Virus record (IMG/VR): IMGVR_UViG_3300046517_002301
Location: 1-32,832 of that record
DNA length: 32,832 nt
From: a virus
Reading direction: 5' to 3' (one strand)
Below the pieces are notes generated by a model. That model made no database searches. It was not told where the DNA came from and saw nothing but the letters and a program-made list of their open reading frames with translations. The translations under genes were made by a program, and so were the position numbers. Positions 21,038-28,616 of the stretch are shown here, in pieces (positions within the stretch are counted from its first letter, which is position 1; every line of letters begins with the position of its first letter).

Positions 21038-22624
21038 ATGTCTGCAGGTGGAGCAACGATCATGGCCCGAATGGGCCTCGACATCAAAGGGTTCAAGGCC
21101 GAACTGCAAAACGCCAATGCCGCGACGCGCCAGCACACGGCCGCGGTCAAAGAAGCGAACGCTGCGCACTCGAAGCTCGGGAAAAATTTAACCGAAGGTC
21201 TTGGCGCACTCGGCCTCGGCACGGTGATCAAGGACGTCGTCGAGTACGGCGCGCACATCGAGGATCTGAGCCGCCGCTATGGCGTCGCAACCGAAGCGCT
21301 GCAGAAATTCGGGAACGCGGCCGAGCTCAATGGATCGTCTCTCGAAGCGGTGGCGAAAGCATTTCGCTTTTTGGAAGTGAACCAAGCCAAAGCGCTCGGG
21401 GGCAACGACGCGATGGTGCAATCTTTCGGGGCCCTCGGCGTTTCGATCAACGACCTGAAAACGCTTCGGCCCGAGGAAATCATGCTGAAAATCGGTTCCT
21501 CGTCTTTGAACGCGGCCGACCTGGTCAAAGCGCTCGGCAAAAGCGCGCTTGAAATCCGGCCGACTCTCGCCGGCCTGGCTGATGGGATGATCAAATTCGG
21601 CGAAGTGATCGACGATATCGACATCGAGCGGCTGAAAGAAGCCGACGACGAATTCCGCAAGCTCAAACAAACCGTGACGATCGGAGTCGGCACAGGACTC
21701 GGATCCATCGCGGCCAATTTCCAGCATGACGTTGCGGAAATGACCGCGCAGATTTTGGCATTCGCGGAAGAGGCAAAGGGCGTAGGCAGCGCGATCGCGA
21801 CGACCTTCTCAGCCGCGTTCGATATCGCAATCAGCAAAGCCTCTCAGCTGGGGTCAATCCTGGGCAAGCTGGCGAGTGGCGATTTTAAGGGCGCGGGGAA
21901 GTCGTTAGGCGAGGGCGACACTATCGACAAGATCAAGAAGGCCACAGCAGATTCGGAAAAAACCTTGGCCGATCATCACCAGCGGGCAAAGGACATCACT
22001 CAAGCGGGACACGAGGCCGCGGACGAATTTCTGAATCCTAAAAAAGAGAAAAGTAAGCGCCGCGATTTTGGGGTAGCGCCCGAGGACACCGGCGTCGGCG
22101 AATACGACGATCAAGGCCGACTGATCGGGGTCGGCAGAGGCAGCGGAGGGGGAGGAGGAGGCCGCGGAAGCAGAAGCAGTGATGATGAAACGCCGCTGCG
22201 TGATACCTGGGGCGCGAAGTGGGCAGCTGGCGGACACCCTGGGAGAACCGCCGACGTTGGTGAATCTCAAAGTCTCGTCGACCAAATCGAGAAAGCCAGG
22301 ATCGCTAACGAAGCTGCGCAGCGACCAGGTGTACAGCCGGAGGGAGAAACCGGAACTGGCGGCCCGAGTCTCATGGGTGCAGCCGCAGCGGCCGCACGAC
22401 AGGATGCTCTCGGTAAAACCGGAGAGGACTCGCGCGCCGCCGAGATCGAGCGCCAAACGCAAATCGAAAACACGCGCCGAGGACAAGGAAGCGGTAGCCG
22501 CGCCGACGATATTCAAAGAAGCCAGTTTGGTGCGCAGGACCAAAAAGGGAGCGAATTAAAAGGCGCGGCCGCCGATCTCAAAGCCGCTGCCGGCGAGCTC
22601 AAGAAAGCGCTCACGAACCAATGA
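21038..22624 (+). CDS. Tape measure protein
   Basis: 528 residues, the longest tail gene. N-terminus (MARMGLDIKGFKAELQNANAATRQHTAAVKEANAAHSKL) has the usual tape-measure helix start. The body is long and Ala/Lys/Glu-rich (KAFRFLEVNQAKALGGNDAMVQSFGALGVSINDL is the known conserved segment of siphophage tape measures), with a hydrophobic stretch about 225-285. The last 170 residues are low-complexity and Gly/Ser/Glu-rich (GSGGGGGGRGSRSS), then coiled coil. It sets tail length; if the usual 0.15 nm per residue holds, the tail would be roughly 80 nm. TTGACTCTC lies 22 nt before the ATG. A GAGGCG/CGCCTC hairpin overlaps its stop. Confidence 0.85.
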   Translation: MSAGGATIMARMGLDIKGFKAELQNANAATRQHTAAVKEANAAHSKLGKNLTEGLGALGLGTVIKDVVEYGAHIEDLSRRYGVATEALQKFGNAAELNGSSLEAVAKAFRFLEVNQAKALGGNDAMVQSFGALGVSINDLKTLRPEEIMLKIGSSSLNAADLVKALGKSALEIRPTLAGLADGMIKFGEVIDDIDIERLKEADDEFRKLKQTVTIGVGTGLGSIAANFQHDVAEMTAQILAFAEEAKGVGSAIATTFSAAFDIAISKASQLGSILGKLASGDFKGAGKSLGEGDTIDKIKKATADSEKTLADHHQRAKDITQAGHEAADEFLNPKKEKSKRRDFGVAPEDTGVGEYDDQGRLIGVGRGSGGGGGGRGSRSSDDETPLRDTWGAKWAAGGHPGRTADVGESQSLVDQIEKARIANEAAQRPGVQPEGETGTGGPSLMGAAAAAARQDALGKTGEDSRAAEIERQTQIENTRRGQGSGSRADDIQRSQFGAQDQKGSELKGAAADLKAAAGELKKALTNQ

Positions 22625-22639
22625 GGCGTTCCGCGCCTC

Positions 22640-22745
22640 CGTTAAAGCGTTAAAAAGAGTTAAAGCGTTGAAGCGGACTTTGACTCCCGCTCGCTGCTAA
22701 TGCTCTCCGCCGCTTTAACGATTCAACGGTTCAACGCTTCAACGC
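22640..22745. repeat. Family B inverted repeat with 8-bp units
   Basis: Left arm with GTTAAAGC, GTTAAAAA, GTTAAAGC, GTTGAAGC units (about 22640-22675). Right arm with GCTTTAAC, GATTCAAC, GGTTCAAC, GCTTCAAC units (about 22713-22744). The arms are reverse complements of each other. A TTGACTCCC box (22680) and an ATG (22700) lie between the arms; that ATG opens a 20-codon frame ending at 22762, 3 nt before the real next start. Confidence 0.8.
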
Positions 22746-22765
22746 GGCGGAGCGCAGCGTAGCCC

Positions 22766-23617
22766 ATGCCTGACATTTACATCGACGGAAACTTCGATGT
22801 CGCGGAGCGCGTCGGCGCCGCGATCCCCGAGATTCCGTTCCCGACCGATCCGCAAGCCTACGTCTATCACGTGCCCTACTGGCAGAAGAAAACTGCGTAT
22901 GCGCCGATGGGCAAAGATGTGGCTGGTCCCTTTGGCGGGTTCTCCACCGGCGTCGACAAATCGCATACGGACGTCGGCGGCGGCATCATTTCGTTTCACC
23001 GCGAATTCGCGTTCGTGCCTCGCAGCCGAAATCAGTACGAGCGATTCGTTTACCCGTTCCAGGTCTGGAAAGGCGGCGACAGCCCAGGCGTGCAGGAATT
23101 TCCCTACAGCGTCAATAGCCGGATTCAGTTCGATTACTTCCAGACAACAGATCCCGATTCAATTGATCAGCCGCGCGCGCCCAGAGTGATCGACGTTTTT
23201 GGGAGGTTGTTTTTTCAGAATGGCTTTGGCCCGCCGGGCGGCGGGACCACGACATGGGGCGTCTCGTTATCCAATGGCGGCCTGGGCCACACCGTTGGCC
23301 AGATTATCGGTTACAGCGACCCGTGCATCTCGTTCAGCATTCGCGTCACAGCGATTGGTCCGGCGGGCAGTCTTGTCGCGTACGAACAGCAAGGTGCCAA
23401 CGTTTGTAACCCTGCGAACATCACCAACCCGTACGCGGTCGGCGATCCGATGCACGGCGGGGCCGCATTTAATCTGTTTAGCGTCTACCAAGCTCCTTCG
23501 GGCGCGGAGATTCTAGCCGAGGACGCAGAAGCGCACCTCTGGAAAGGCAACATCTACGAGCGCCGGCAGCGCTTCATCAAGTGGGTGAGCGATTACACGT
23601 TCCTGCTCGGAAGCTGA
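22766..23617 (+). CDS. Distal tail-region protein, unknown family
   Basis: 283 residues. Aromatic and Gly-rich: a start IYIDGNFDVAERVGAAIPEIPF, then YVYHVPYWQKKTAYAPMG, FHREFAFVPRSRNQYERFVYPFQVWKGG, and a C-terminal ERRQRFIKWVSDYTFLLGS helix. Size and position after the tape measure suggest a distal tail or baseplate protein, but the sequence does not let me name it. The next upstream box/start pair (22680/22700) does not lead into this frame, so the family B insertion may have separated the gene from its native start signal. Confidence 0.5.
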   Translation: MPDIYIDGNFDVAERVGAAIPEIPFPTDPQAYVYHVPYWQKKTAYAPMGKDVAGPFGGFSTGVDKSHTDVGGGIISFHREFAFVPRSRNQYERFVYPFQVWKGGDSPGVQEFPYSVNSRIQFDYFQTTDPDSIDQPRAPRVIDVFGRLFFQNGFGPPGGGTTTWGVSLSNGGLGHTVGQIIGYSDPCISFSIRVTAIGPAGSLVAYEQQGANVCNPANITNPYAVGDPMHGGAAFNLFSVYQAPSGAEILAEDAEAHLWKGNIYERRQRFIKWVSDYTFLLGS

Positions 23618-23621
23618 TCGC

Positions 23622-23816
23622 ATGGCTGAGCAAATTTCAATGCCTCAACAGGGCGCTAAAACCAATCAGCTCTGGAAAACCGTGTCCGAGCTCGTCAAGG
23701 CAGTGAACGCGCTGCAGAACATGACGGTCACGCCTACCGGTGCTGGCAAGTTCGTGCCCGGCGAAGGGAACATCGTTCTCGCGTTGAACACTGACGACAA
23801 GTGTCTGCCACCTTAG
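23622..23816 (+). CDS. Small tail-region protein
   Basis: 64 residues, beginning 5 nt after the preceding stop. It contains a helix (TNQLWKTVSELVKAVNALQNM) and a short Gly-rich tail (GAGKFVPGEGNIVLAL). Small helical proteins like this are common beside tail fibres as chaperones or trimerisation modules. It overlaps the following GTG by 16 nt, which suggests coupling to the Cys-rich gene. No family recognised. Confidence 0.5.
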   Translation: MAEQISMPQQGAKTNQLWKTVSELVKAVNALQNMTVTPTGAGKFVPGEGNIVLALNTDDKCLPP

Positions 23817-24934
23817 CCATTCGCAACGGCTTGCTGCTGACTAGGAGCGGCAAGCTCAGCACCAACTGTTGTAACGCTGTAGGCGCATGCCGCGCCCCCG
23901 ATGGAAGCTGCTCGCTCAAGACTGCCGCAGAGTGCGCGACCGCCGGCGGCACCTACCTTGGGGACTGTAAGAAATGTGGTGGGGGCGGCGTGGTCTCACC
24001 CTGTTGCCCAACACCGTCGCTACGCTGCGATCAGATCTGCGCTAGTGCGCAAAGGTGCGGTTATCCGCCCCTTGGTCCGTTTAGCGGGAATTGCTGGAAA
24101 AAACTTAACTGCAGCTTCGTCCTCGAAACACCGGTCGACTGTTCAAGCCGCTGGTTCAGCAGTTTTGAGCGCTGCTGCCCTGACGGAGCGCAAATCAAAG
24201 GTGGCAGATGCAATTTGCCAGCTGATTACTGCAATGAACACCCTGAATGTTATGGCACACCTTTCTGTGCAGGGCCGTGCTGCTGCTCTCCTTGCAGTGA
24301 TGAGAGTGTTTGCGAGGGCTGTACCGGATGCGCTGCCTGCCCGCCAGGTTCGTTTGGTAGTACGTTTGAAGTCGCAGATGAAAATACCGAGGACGTCGTC
24401 GCGAAAGCTTATTCCCTGCTTCCGGATTACGACGGTGTTTTTACCGATGACTGTTTAGCTTCCCGTAGCTCCACTTATGGCAGTTTTTCATTCTGCCGTT
24501 TTCGTTACAAATGGACCTGGGCCAGCCCACTCGAAGAAGCCTGCACTGTCTACTGGATTGAGCGCACCTACGACGGCGACGGCAATCCGATCGGCGACGT
24601 TGAAATGTCCGAGACTGTCAGCGCAGGCTCGACCGAAAGCAGCGTCCACGAAGTCCTGGAGCCAAGTGAGAACGGCACGATTAGCGTCCTTCGGAAAAGT
24701 GCGTGCTGCGTGTGTGAAAACTGTTCGGTGGAAACCGAAGAAGACTGCAGTGCCTTGGGTGGCACGCAGACCGGTGCTTGCGGCTGCACTCCCAATACAT
24801 GCACGCATTGTGGTGCCTGCTGCTTGTTTGGAGACTGCTACGAGGGCGTCTCTCAAGGAGATTGCGAAGACTTCGGGGGCACCTTTATCCCTGACAAAAC
24901 CTGTGAAGAAGTGGAATGCCCACCGCCGGAATGA
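23801..24934 (+). CDS. Cysteine-rich protein with GACC-type repeats
   Basis: 377 residues with about 47 cysteines. At least three modules share a plan of paired Cys, Gly-x-Cys, a helix ending in Cys, Gly-Gly-Thr and two closing Cys: AVGACRAPDGSCSLKTAAEC..GGTY near the start, CENCSVETEEDCSALGGTQ, and CGACCLFGDCYEGVSQGDCEDFGGTF near the end. This is the GACC-type repeat I know from exported proteins of Planctomycetota and relatives. Between them lies a domain of about 100 residues with few Cys (EVADENTEDVVAKAYSLL ... FRYKWTWASPLE). No signal peptide is evident, so it is probably assembled into the virion, perhaps forming disulfides after release. The GTG start at 23801 overlaps the previous gene. 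Confidence 0.65.
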   Translation: MSATLAIRNGLLLTRSGKLSTNCCNAVGACRAPDGSCSLKTAAECATAGGTYLGDCKKCGGGGVVSPCCPTPSLRCDQICASAQRCGYPPLGPFSGNCWKKLNCSFVLETPVDCSSRWFSSFERCCPDGAQIKGGRCNLPADYCNEHPECYGTPFCAGPCCCSPCSDESVCEGCTGCAACPPGSFGSTFEVADENTEDVVAKAYSLLPDYDGVFTDDCLASRSSTYGSFSFCRFRYKWTWASPLEEACTVYWIERTYDGDGNPIGDVEMSETVSAGSTESSVHEVLEPSENGTISVLRKSACCVCENCSVETEEDCSALGGTQTGACGCTPNTCTHCGACCLFGDCYEGVSQGDCEDFGGTFIPDKTCEEVECPPPE

Positions 24935-25458
24935 ACCAGCGCCATTTCAACAACGGCGTCCTAGCCAAAGAGATTCGTGACGGAATTCCGATCACCGACA
25001 ACCTGGGCAAAACGCCGGCGCAACTAGCCGCGGATGCTCGCGCAGCAAGGAAAGATCCAGTCGCCATACCAAAGGCGGCGACGGCAACACAAGGCGGCGC
25101 AGGCACCGAGCTAAAGAAGCTGCTTTCAAAGCTCGGCCTGAAACCTGCCGCCAACTGCAAATGCAATCAGCACATTGCCGAGATGAACCAAATGGGTATC
25201 GCGTGGTGCACCGCGAACATCGACACAATCGTTGGCTGGCTCAGAGAAGAAGCGGACCGAATTAAGCTGCAACAGCAAACCGCGACCGCAGAGTTGAAGC
25301 GGCTTAGATCACTTCCCGCAGATCAACGGCCCGCAGACGAATGCCTTGCTGCGCTTGAGCTAAATAGCAAAGCTCGAGTAGTGCCCTTCACGAGCATTGG
25401 CGCACGGATCCTCGTGAAACGCGCGATCTCTAATGCCAGGAAATTAGCCAAGGTTTGA
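24931..25458 (+). CDS. Conserved phage protein with CxC motif
   Basis: 175 residues from ATG 24931, overlapping the Cys-rich gene stop by 4 nt. The middle (ELKKLLSKLGLKPAANCKCNQHIAEMNQMGIAWCTANIDTIVGWLREEADR) contains a C-x-C and a downstream Cys, a likely zinc site. The C-terminus (PFTSIGARILVKRAISNARKLAK) completes a pattern I have seen in proteins encoded next to tail fibres in phages of Planctomycetota and relatives. Function unknown. Its stop codon TGA lies within the TTGACAGAC box for the next gene. Confidence 0.6.
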   Translation: MNQRHFNNGVLAKEIRDGIPITDNLGKTPAQLAADARAARKDPVAIPKAATATQGGAGTELKKLLSKLGLKPAANCKCNQHIAEMNQMGIAWCTANIDTIVGWLREEADRIKLQQQTATAELKRLRSLPADQRPADECLAALELNSKARVVPFTSIGARILVKRAISNARKLAKV

Positions 25459-25474
25459 CAGACGCGGGCTATGC

Positions 25475-26185
25475 ATGGCCCTCGAGTTTCAGTACACCGC
25501 CACTGCGAAATTCAACAAGAACGGCGCGACCTTTAGCGCCGATCAGGTCGCTCCAGGAGGCGGCTCCTCGGACGTCCTCGGAGACAATGCAATCAAGACG
25601 ACGCACACGGTCGGGCCAACGGACTCAACGCTGGACAAGGCTGCGATCGGCGACATCGGATTTTTTCTGCTCAAGAATTTGGGGTTGGCAGAGGTTCCGG
25701 CCGAGCCTGTGGTCACAGTCACGACTGCCGGCACGCCCGGATCCACCACGCGCAAATACAAAGTCGTCGCCAATTTCGCGGACGGCTCGAAATCGGTGTC
25801 GGCCGAGTTCACCCTTGCCACGACCAACGCGACGCTCGACGGAACAAATTACGATGTCGTGGCATGGACTGATGTCGGCGCGGCCACTTACGACATTTAC
25901 CGCACAGTGTCCGGTGGAACACCGTCCACAGTCGGCAAGATCCACAGCGGCAGCACCACGAGCCCGTACAACGATCAAGGCGCAGCCGGGGACGCTTCTT
26001 CGGTTCCCGCCGAGATCGCAAGCAACAAGCCCGTACTGATTGGTCCTGATGGATCCATCTATCCCGATTTGCTCTACGCCGGCGAGACCCAGCTCCGCCG
26101 GGCGAACCCAGCGGACATGACAGACATTCACGTGAAATCTCTTGGCGGCTTCACCGAGCTCGAGCAGTTACTCGTTGAAGCCTAG
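25475..26185 (+). CDS. Structural protein with fibronectin-III-like domain
   Basis: 236 residues. N-terminal part begins ALEFQYTATAKFNKNGATFSADQV. Residues about 75-165 (VTVTTAGTPGSTTRKYKVVANFADGSKSVSAEF ... NYDVVAWTDVGAATYDIYRTVSGG) are a fibronectin-III-type or Ig-like fold typical of phage fibres. The C-terminal part holds PVLIGPDGSIYPDLLYAGETQLRR. Probably part of the tail tip or a fibre. I chose ATG 25475 over 25471, which is out of frame; TTGACAGAC lies 20 nt before it. Confidence 0.65.
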   Translation: MALEFQYTATAKFNKNGATFSADQVAPGGGSSDVLGDNAIKTTHTVGPTDSTLDKAAIGDIGFFLLKNLGLAEVPAEPVVTVTTAGTPGSTTRKYKVVANFADGSKSVSAEFTLATTNATLDGTNYDVVAWTDVGAATYDIYRTVSGGTPSTVGKIHSGSTTSPYNDQGAAGDASSVPAEIASNKPVLIGPDGSIYPDLLYAGETQLRRANPADMTDIHVKSLGGFTELEQLLVEA

Positions 26186-26187
26186 CC

Positions 26188-26463
26188 GTGCTAAGCGAAC
26201 ATCCGTCGCTGCCGCCGACAACCACTTCAGAGCAGGACCTGAAAAGCGCCGGCCAACGGATCATCAACCGTATTTGGGAGATCACCCAGGCAGCGATCGC
26301 GCTTACTGTGACTGGCGCAACGATTTTTGTCTCCGCGAAGCTTGTTGAACGCGGCGGCGAATCGGAAAAGGTTGCTTTCCAATTATTGACCAACGTTTTC
26401 TTCGTTGTGATCGGCTTTTATTTCGGTCGCACCAATCATTCGCGCCCGGACGAACCGTGTTGA
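26188..26463 (+). CDS. Holin-like membrane protein
   Basis: 91 residues from a GTG 2 nt after the previous stop. Two hydrophobic segments, about 36-52 (AAIALTVTGATIFVSAKL) and 66-80 (LLTNVFFVVIGFYFG), joined by a charged loop (VERGGESEKVAF). Hydrophilic N-terminus and short charged C-terminus fit a small holin. It lies upstream of the lysozyme-like gene in the lysis region. Its stop sits in the TTGACTCAC box for the next small gene. Confidence 0.55.
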   Translation: MLSEHPSLPPTTTSEQDLKSAGQRIINRIWEITQAAIALTVTGATIFVSAKLVERGGESEKVAFQLLTNVFFVVIGFYFGRTNHSRPDEPC

Positions 26464-26481
26464 CTCACGCCGCTCTTCGCG

Positions 26482-26634
26482 ATGCGAATTTATTGGCGGG
26501 ACTTTGTCGGGACACGAACTTTCAAACTTGTTGAAGCGCTTCTCTTTGTCTGCGGGTACCGGCTCTGCATCGTTTTCGACGAAAGCCGCGTTTGCAAAGA
26601 TGCCTTCATCGAAACGCTCAGGAACACTCCGTAA
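26482..26634 (+). CDS. Small ORF abutting the late glycosyltransferase
   Basis: 50 residues (starting MRIYWRDFVGTRTF). Its ATG is 22 nt after a TTGACTCAC box, the same distance as other late genes, and its TAA is followed immediately by the ATG of the glycosyltransferase. This makes translation plausible. Residues 17-33 (LVEALLFVCGYRLCIVF) are hydrophobic, so it may be a small membrane protein or a leader. No family recognised. Confidence 0.5.
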   Translation: MRIYWRDFVGTRTFKLVEALLFVCGYRLCIVFDESRVCKDAFIETLRNTP

Positions 26635-27387
26635 ATGGGCGAGCGTTGCTACACCGAGCGCCCGCCGGGAACAGCGGACGTGATAACCGCCGACACGCTT
26701 CGGCTTGAAGCAGTCACCGTGTGCGTCGGGTTCGACGATTTTCTTGATGTCACGCTGAGCCTCAACATGGCGCAAGTCGATCACATGATTGTCGTCACGT
26801 CGCACGAGGACAAGCGCACCCACAAATGCTGCAACAAACACGGCGCAACGATGGTGCAGACAGATCTGTTCAAGAAGAACGGCCGCAATTTCAACAAGGG
26901 CGCTGCGATCCAGCAGGGCTTCAACTATTTCCACTTCATGGGTTGGCGGATCCACCTCGACGCAGACATTGCGTTGCCAGACAATTTCCGGCGCGTGCTT
27001 TTCAACCGCACGCACCTGGACCGGCAATGCATCTACGGTGCGGACAGAATGGACATCGTCGGGTTAAAGCTGCTCATGAAGATCCGGAGCTCTCCGCAAC
27101 ATCTTTACGGCTCGCATGTCCGGATCGATGGACCGCTCGGGCACCGTTTCATTGATCCGCTCAACGGCTACGTGCCGATCGGATTTTTCCAGATGTGGCA
27201 TGCCACGTCGCATCGCCATTATCCTCACTCGCTCGGAAGCGCAGCGCACGATGACACGATGTTTTCCTCGCAGTGGAAAGAAGAGCATCGCCGGCATCTG
27301 CCGACCGTGGTCTGCCAGCACATTCTCTCGGCGCCGTCCGTGCAAGGCGAAAATTGGGACGGCCGCCGCAAGCAACCGCGGCTTTAG
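26635..27387 (+). CDS. GT-A glycosyltransferase in the late region
   Basis: 250 residues. A VTVCVGFDDFLDVTLSLNMAQVDHMIVVTS start (about 27-56) gives the Rossmann-like half. D109-A-D111 (WRIHLDADIALPDNF) is the DxD-type metal/sugar-nucleotide site. A later GFFQMWHA..H and HDDTMFSSQW fit a glycosyltransferase family A/2-like fold. No membrane segments. Late position beside the lysis genes suggests modification of a virion or cell-surface component rather than DNA. It starts with an ATG that abuts the preceding small ORF (TAAATG). This is distinct from the TAGT-like enzyme at 1188-1940. Confidence 0.75.
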   Translation: MGERCYTERPPGTADVITADTLRLEAVTVCVGFDDFLDVTLSLNMAQVDHMIVVTSHEDKRTHKCCNKHGATMVQTDLFKKNGRNFNKGAAIQQGFNYFHFMGWRIHLDADIALPDNFRRVLFNRTHLDRQCIYGADRMDIVGLKLLMKIRSSPQHLYGSHVRIDGPLGHRFIDPLNGYVPIGFFQMWHATSHRHYPHSLGSAAHDDTMFSSQWKEEHRRHLPTVVCQHILSAPSVQGENWDGRRKQPRL

Positions 27388-27392
27388 ATGCT

Positions 27393-27439
27393 GGGGAGCG
27401 CACGCGGCTCGCGTGCTGGTTTCGGCGGCCTCGCCGAAA
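27393..27439. repeat. Family D 47-bp double hairpin, copy D2
   Basis: Identical over 47 bp to 20958-21004. It lies between the glycosyltransferase stop and the TTGACTCGC box at 27450. Confidence 0.9.
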
Positions 27440-27471
27440 CTTCAGGATGTTGACTCGCCGCGCGCTGACGC

Positions 27472-28080
27472 ATGACCTATTCCGCAACCAAAGCGCGCGT
27501 GTTCACTCAGGGCAGAGCGCCCGATTCTTTTCTAACCGAACAAATCGCCTGGGCGCGCACCGCGGATTACGCGATCTTCGAGCGCAACGCGATGGTCGGC
27601 ACCGCCGACATCTACAACAAAGTTTTCCTAGAGCTCGGGCCATATTCGGATGTATTTCACCGCATAGCAGTGATGCTCGAGGTGCAGCGCGTGCTCGCCG
27701 GCTTCGAGTCGAGCTGGATCTTCTCTGAGGGAGTCGATACCTCGCGACTTGGCGACGACACACCGGAAAATTCAGAGGCCGGCGTGTTTCAGGTCTCGTA
27801 CGATGCGCGCGACAATAGAGCCGATCTGGTTGCACTGCTGAGCAGAGCCAACATCGACAACGGTATTGCGTTTCAGCAGGCGATGAAATTCAACCACCCG
27901 TTAGCCTTTGAATTTTCTGCGCGACTCATGCGCGGCAACACGATGCACAACGGGCCGCTGCGCAAAGGCGACGAGCGCCTCAAGATTCGATCCAGCCTCC
28001 GCGGCCAGGAGCACTCCATTTACCCGTGGTTGTCGCGCCCGGCCGTCGCCGAGTACCAAACATTTCTCGTCGGGGTGTGA
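27472..28080 (+). CDS. Lysozyme-like endolysin candidate
   Basis: 202 residues. The region 65-110 reads as a lysozyme/lytic transglycosylase-like core: VMLEVQRVLAGFESSWIFSEG with Glu79 as candidate catalytic acid, followed by TPENSEAGVFQVSYDA, resembling the Gly/Phe-Gln-Val-Ser loop after the active-site Glu in transglycosylase-type folds. No signal peptide, so release would depend on the holin-like proteins beside it. TTGACTCGC lies 22 nt before the ATG, right behind repeat D2. TGATG overlap links it to the next membrane protein. Confidence 0.55.
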   Translation: MTYSATKARVFTQGRAPDSFLTEQIAWARTADYAIFERNAMVGTADIYNKVFLELGPYSDVFHRIAVMLEVQRVLAGFESSWIFSEGVDTSRLGDDTPENSEAGVFQVSYDARDNRADLVALLSRANIDNGIAFQQAMKFNHPLAFEFSARLMRGNTMHNGPLRKGDERLKIRSSLRGQEHSIYPWLSRPAVAEYQTFLVGV

Positions 28081-28301
28081 TGAATCACACCGCGCGATTG
28101 CTCACCTGGTTCCTCATCAACTTCGCGCAAACCGTTCCCCTGGCCAACATCGACAACGCCCTTCACTCCGAGCTCGTCCGCCGGGCCCGGTATGCGATAC
28201 GTTTCGGCATCCACGCGCCCGACAGGTTCGACGTGAGATACGCGCTGCTCATCATCGCGATCGGAGCGATCCTGCTACTTCTCGGCTTTCTCGCTCTATA
28301 G
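28080..28301 (+). CDS. Small membrane protein, lysis region
   Basis: 73 residues from an ATG overlapping the endolysin stop. The C-terminal 20 residues (YALLIIAIGAILLLLGFLAL) form one strong membrane segment; the N-terminal part is basic and amphipathic (HSELVRRARYAIRFGIHAPD). A C-tail-anchored protein next to an endolysin could be a second holin, pinholin or spanin-like factor. Confidence 0.55.
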   Translation: MNHTARLLTWFLINFAQTVPLANIDNALHSELVRRARYAIRFGIHAPDRFDVRYALLIIAIGAILLLLGFLAL

Positions 28302-28313
28302 ATCTAAGTTTCT

Positions 28314-28529
28314 ATGTCCGAGCATGAGCACAAACTTGAAGGCGGCTGGTGTAGCGAGTGCGGTGCTGTTTACGATTACGAGAACGGCTTCGTCGAGTTT
28401 CAGCACACTTCCAATCCGATCCTCGGCACGTCCGCGAAACTGTTCCTGGAACGGCTTGAAGAAATTGCCGCTACTGAAGAGCGGAATCGCGAATTGAATC
28501 GGCTACTTGATCACCCGATCGCGAGCTAA
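28314..28529 (+). CDS. Small CxxC protein
   Basis: 71 residues. N-terminal WCSECGAVYDYENG is a zinc-ribbon-type half with a single CxxC, so a full zinc site would need partners or dimerisation. The C-terminus is a charged helix (LFLERLEEIAATEERNRELNRLL). No family recognised. It follows the membrane protein by 12 nt and is followed by repeat A5. Confidence 0.55.
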   Translation: MSEHEHKLEGGWCSECGAVYDYENGFVEFQHTSNPILGTSAKLFLERLEEIAATEERNRELNRLLDHPIAS

Positions 28530-28536
28530 ATCCCAG

Positions 28537-28591
28537 CCGCGTGGTCCGGCAGTTGCCGGACTTTTACGCAGCCTTTGGCTCTTTTACGCGG
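28537..28591. repeat. Family A copy A5, inverted relative to A1
   Basis: CCGCGT (28537-28542), then GTCCGGCA/TGCCGGAC (28544-28561), TTTT and ACGC, then a short insert that repeats CTTTTACGC, ending in ACGCGG (28586-28591). The inner stem is that of A1 with one change, and the T-run is on the opposite side, showing that it is the same element flipped. Stem plus TTTT could also terminate late transcription. TTGACTCGT follows at 28594. Confidence 0.8.
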
Positions 28592-28616
28592 CGTTGACTC
28601 GTCCGCGCGGGGAAAG

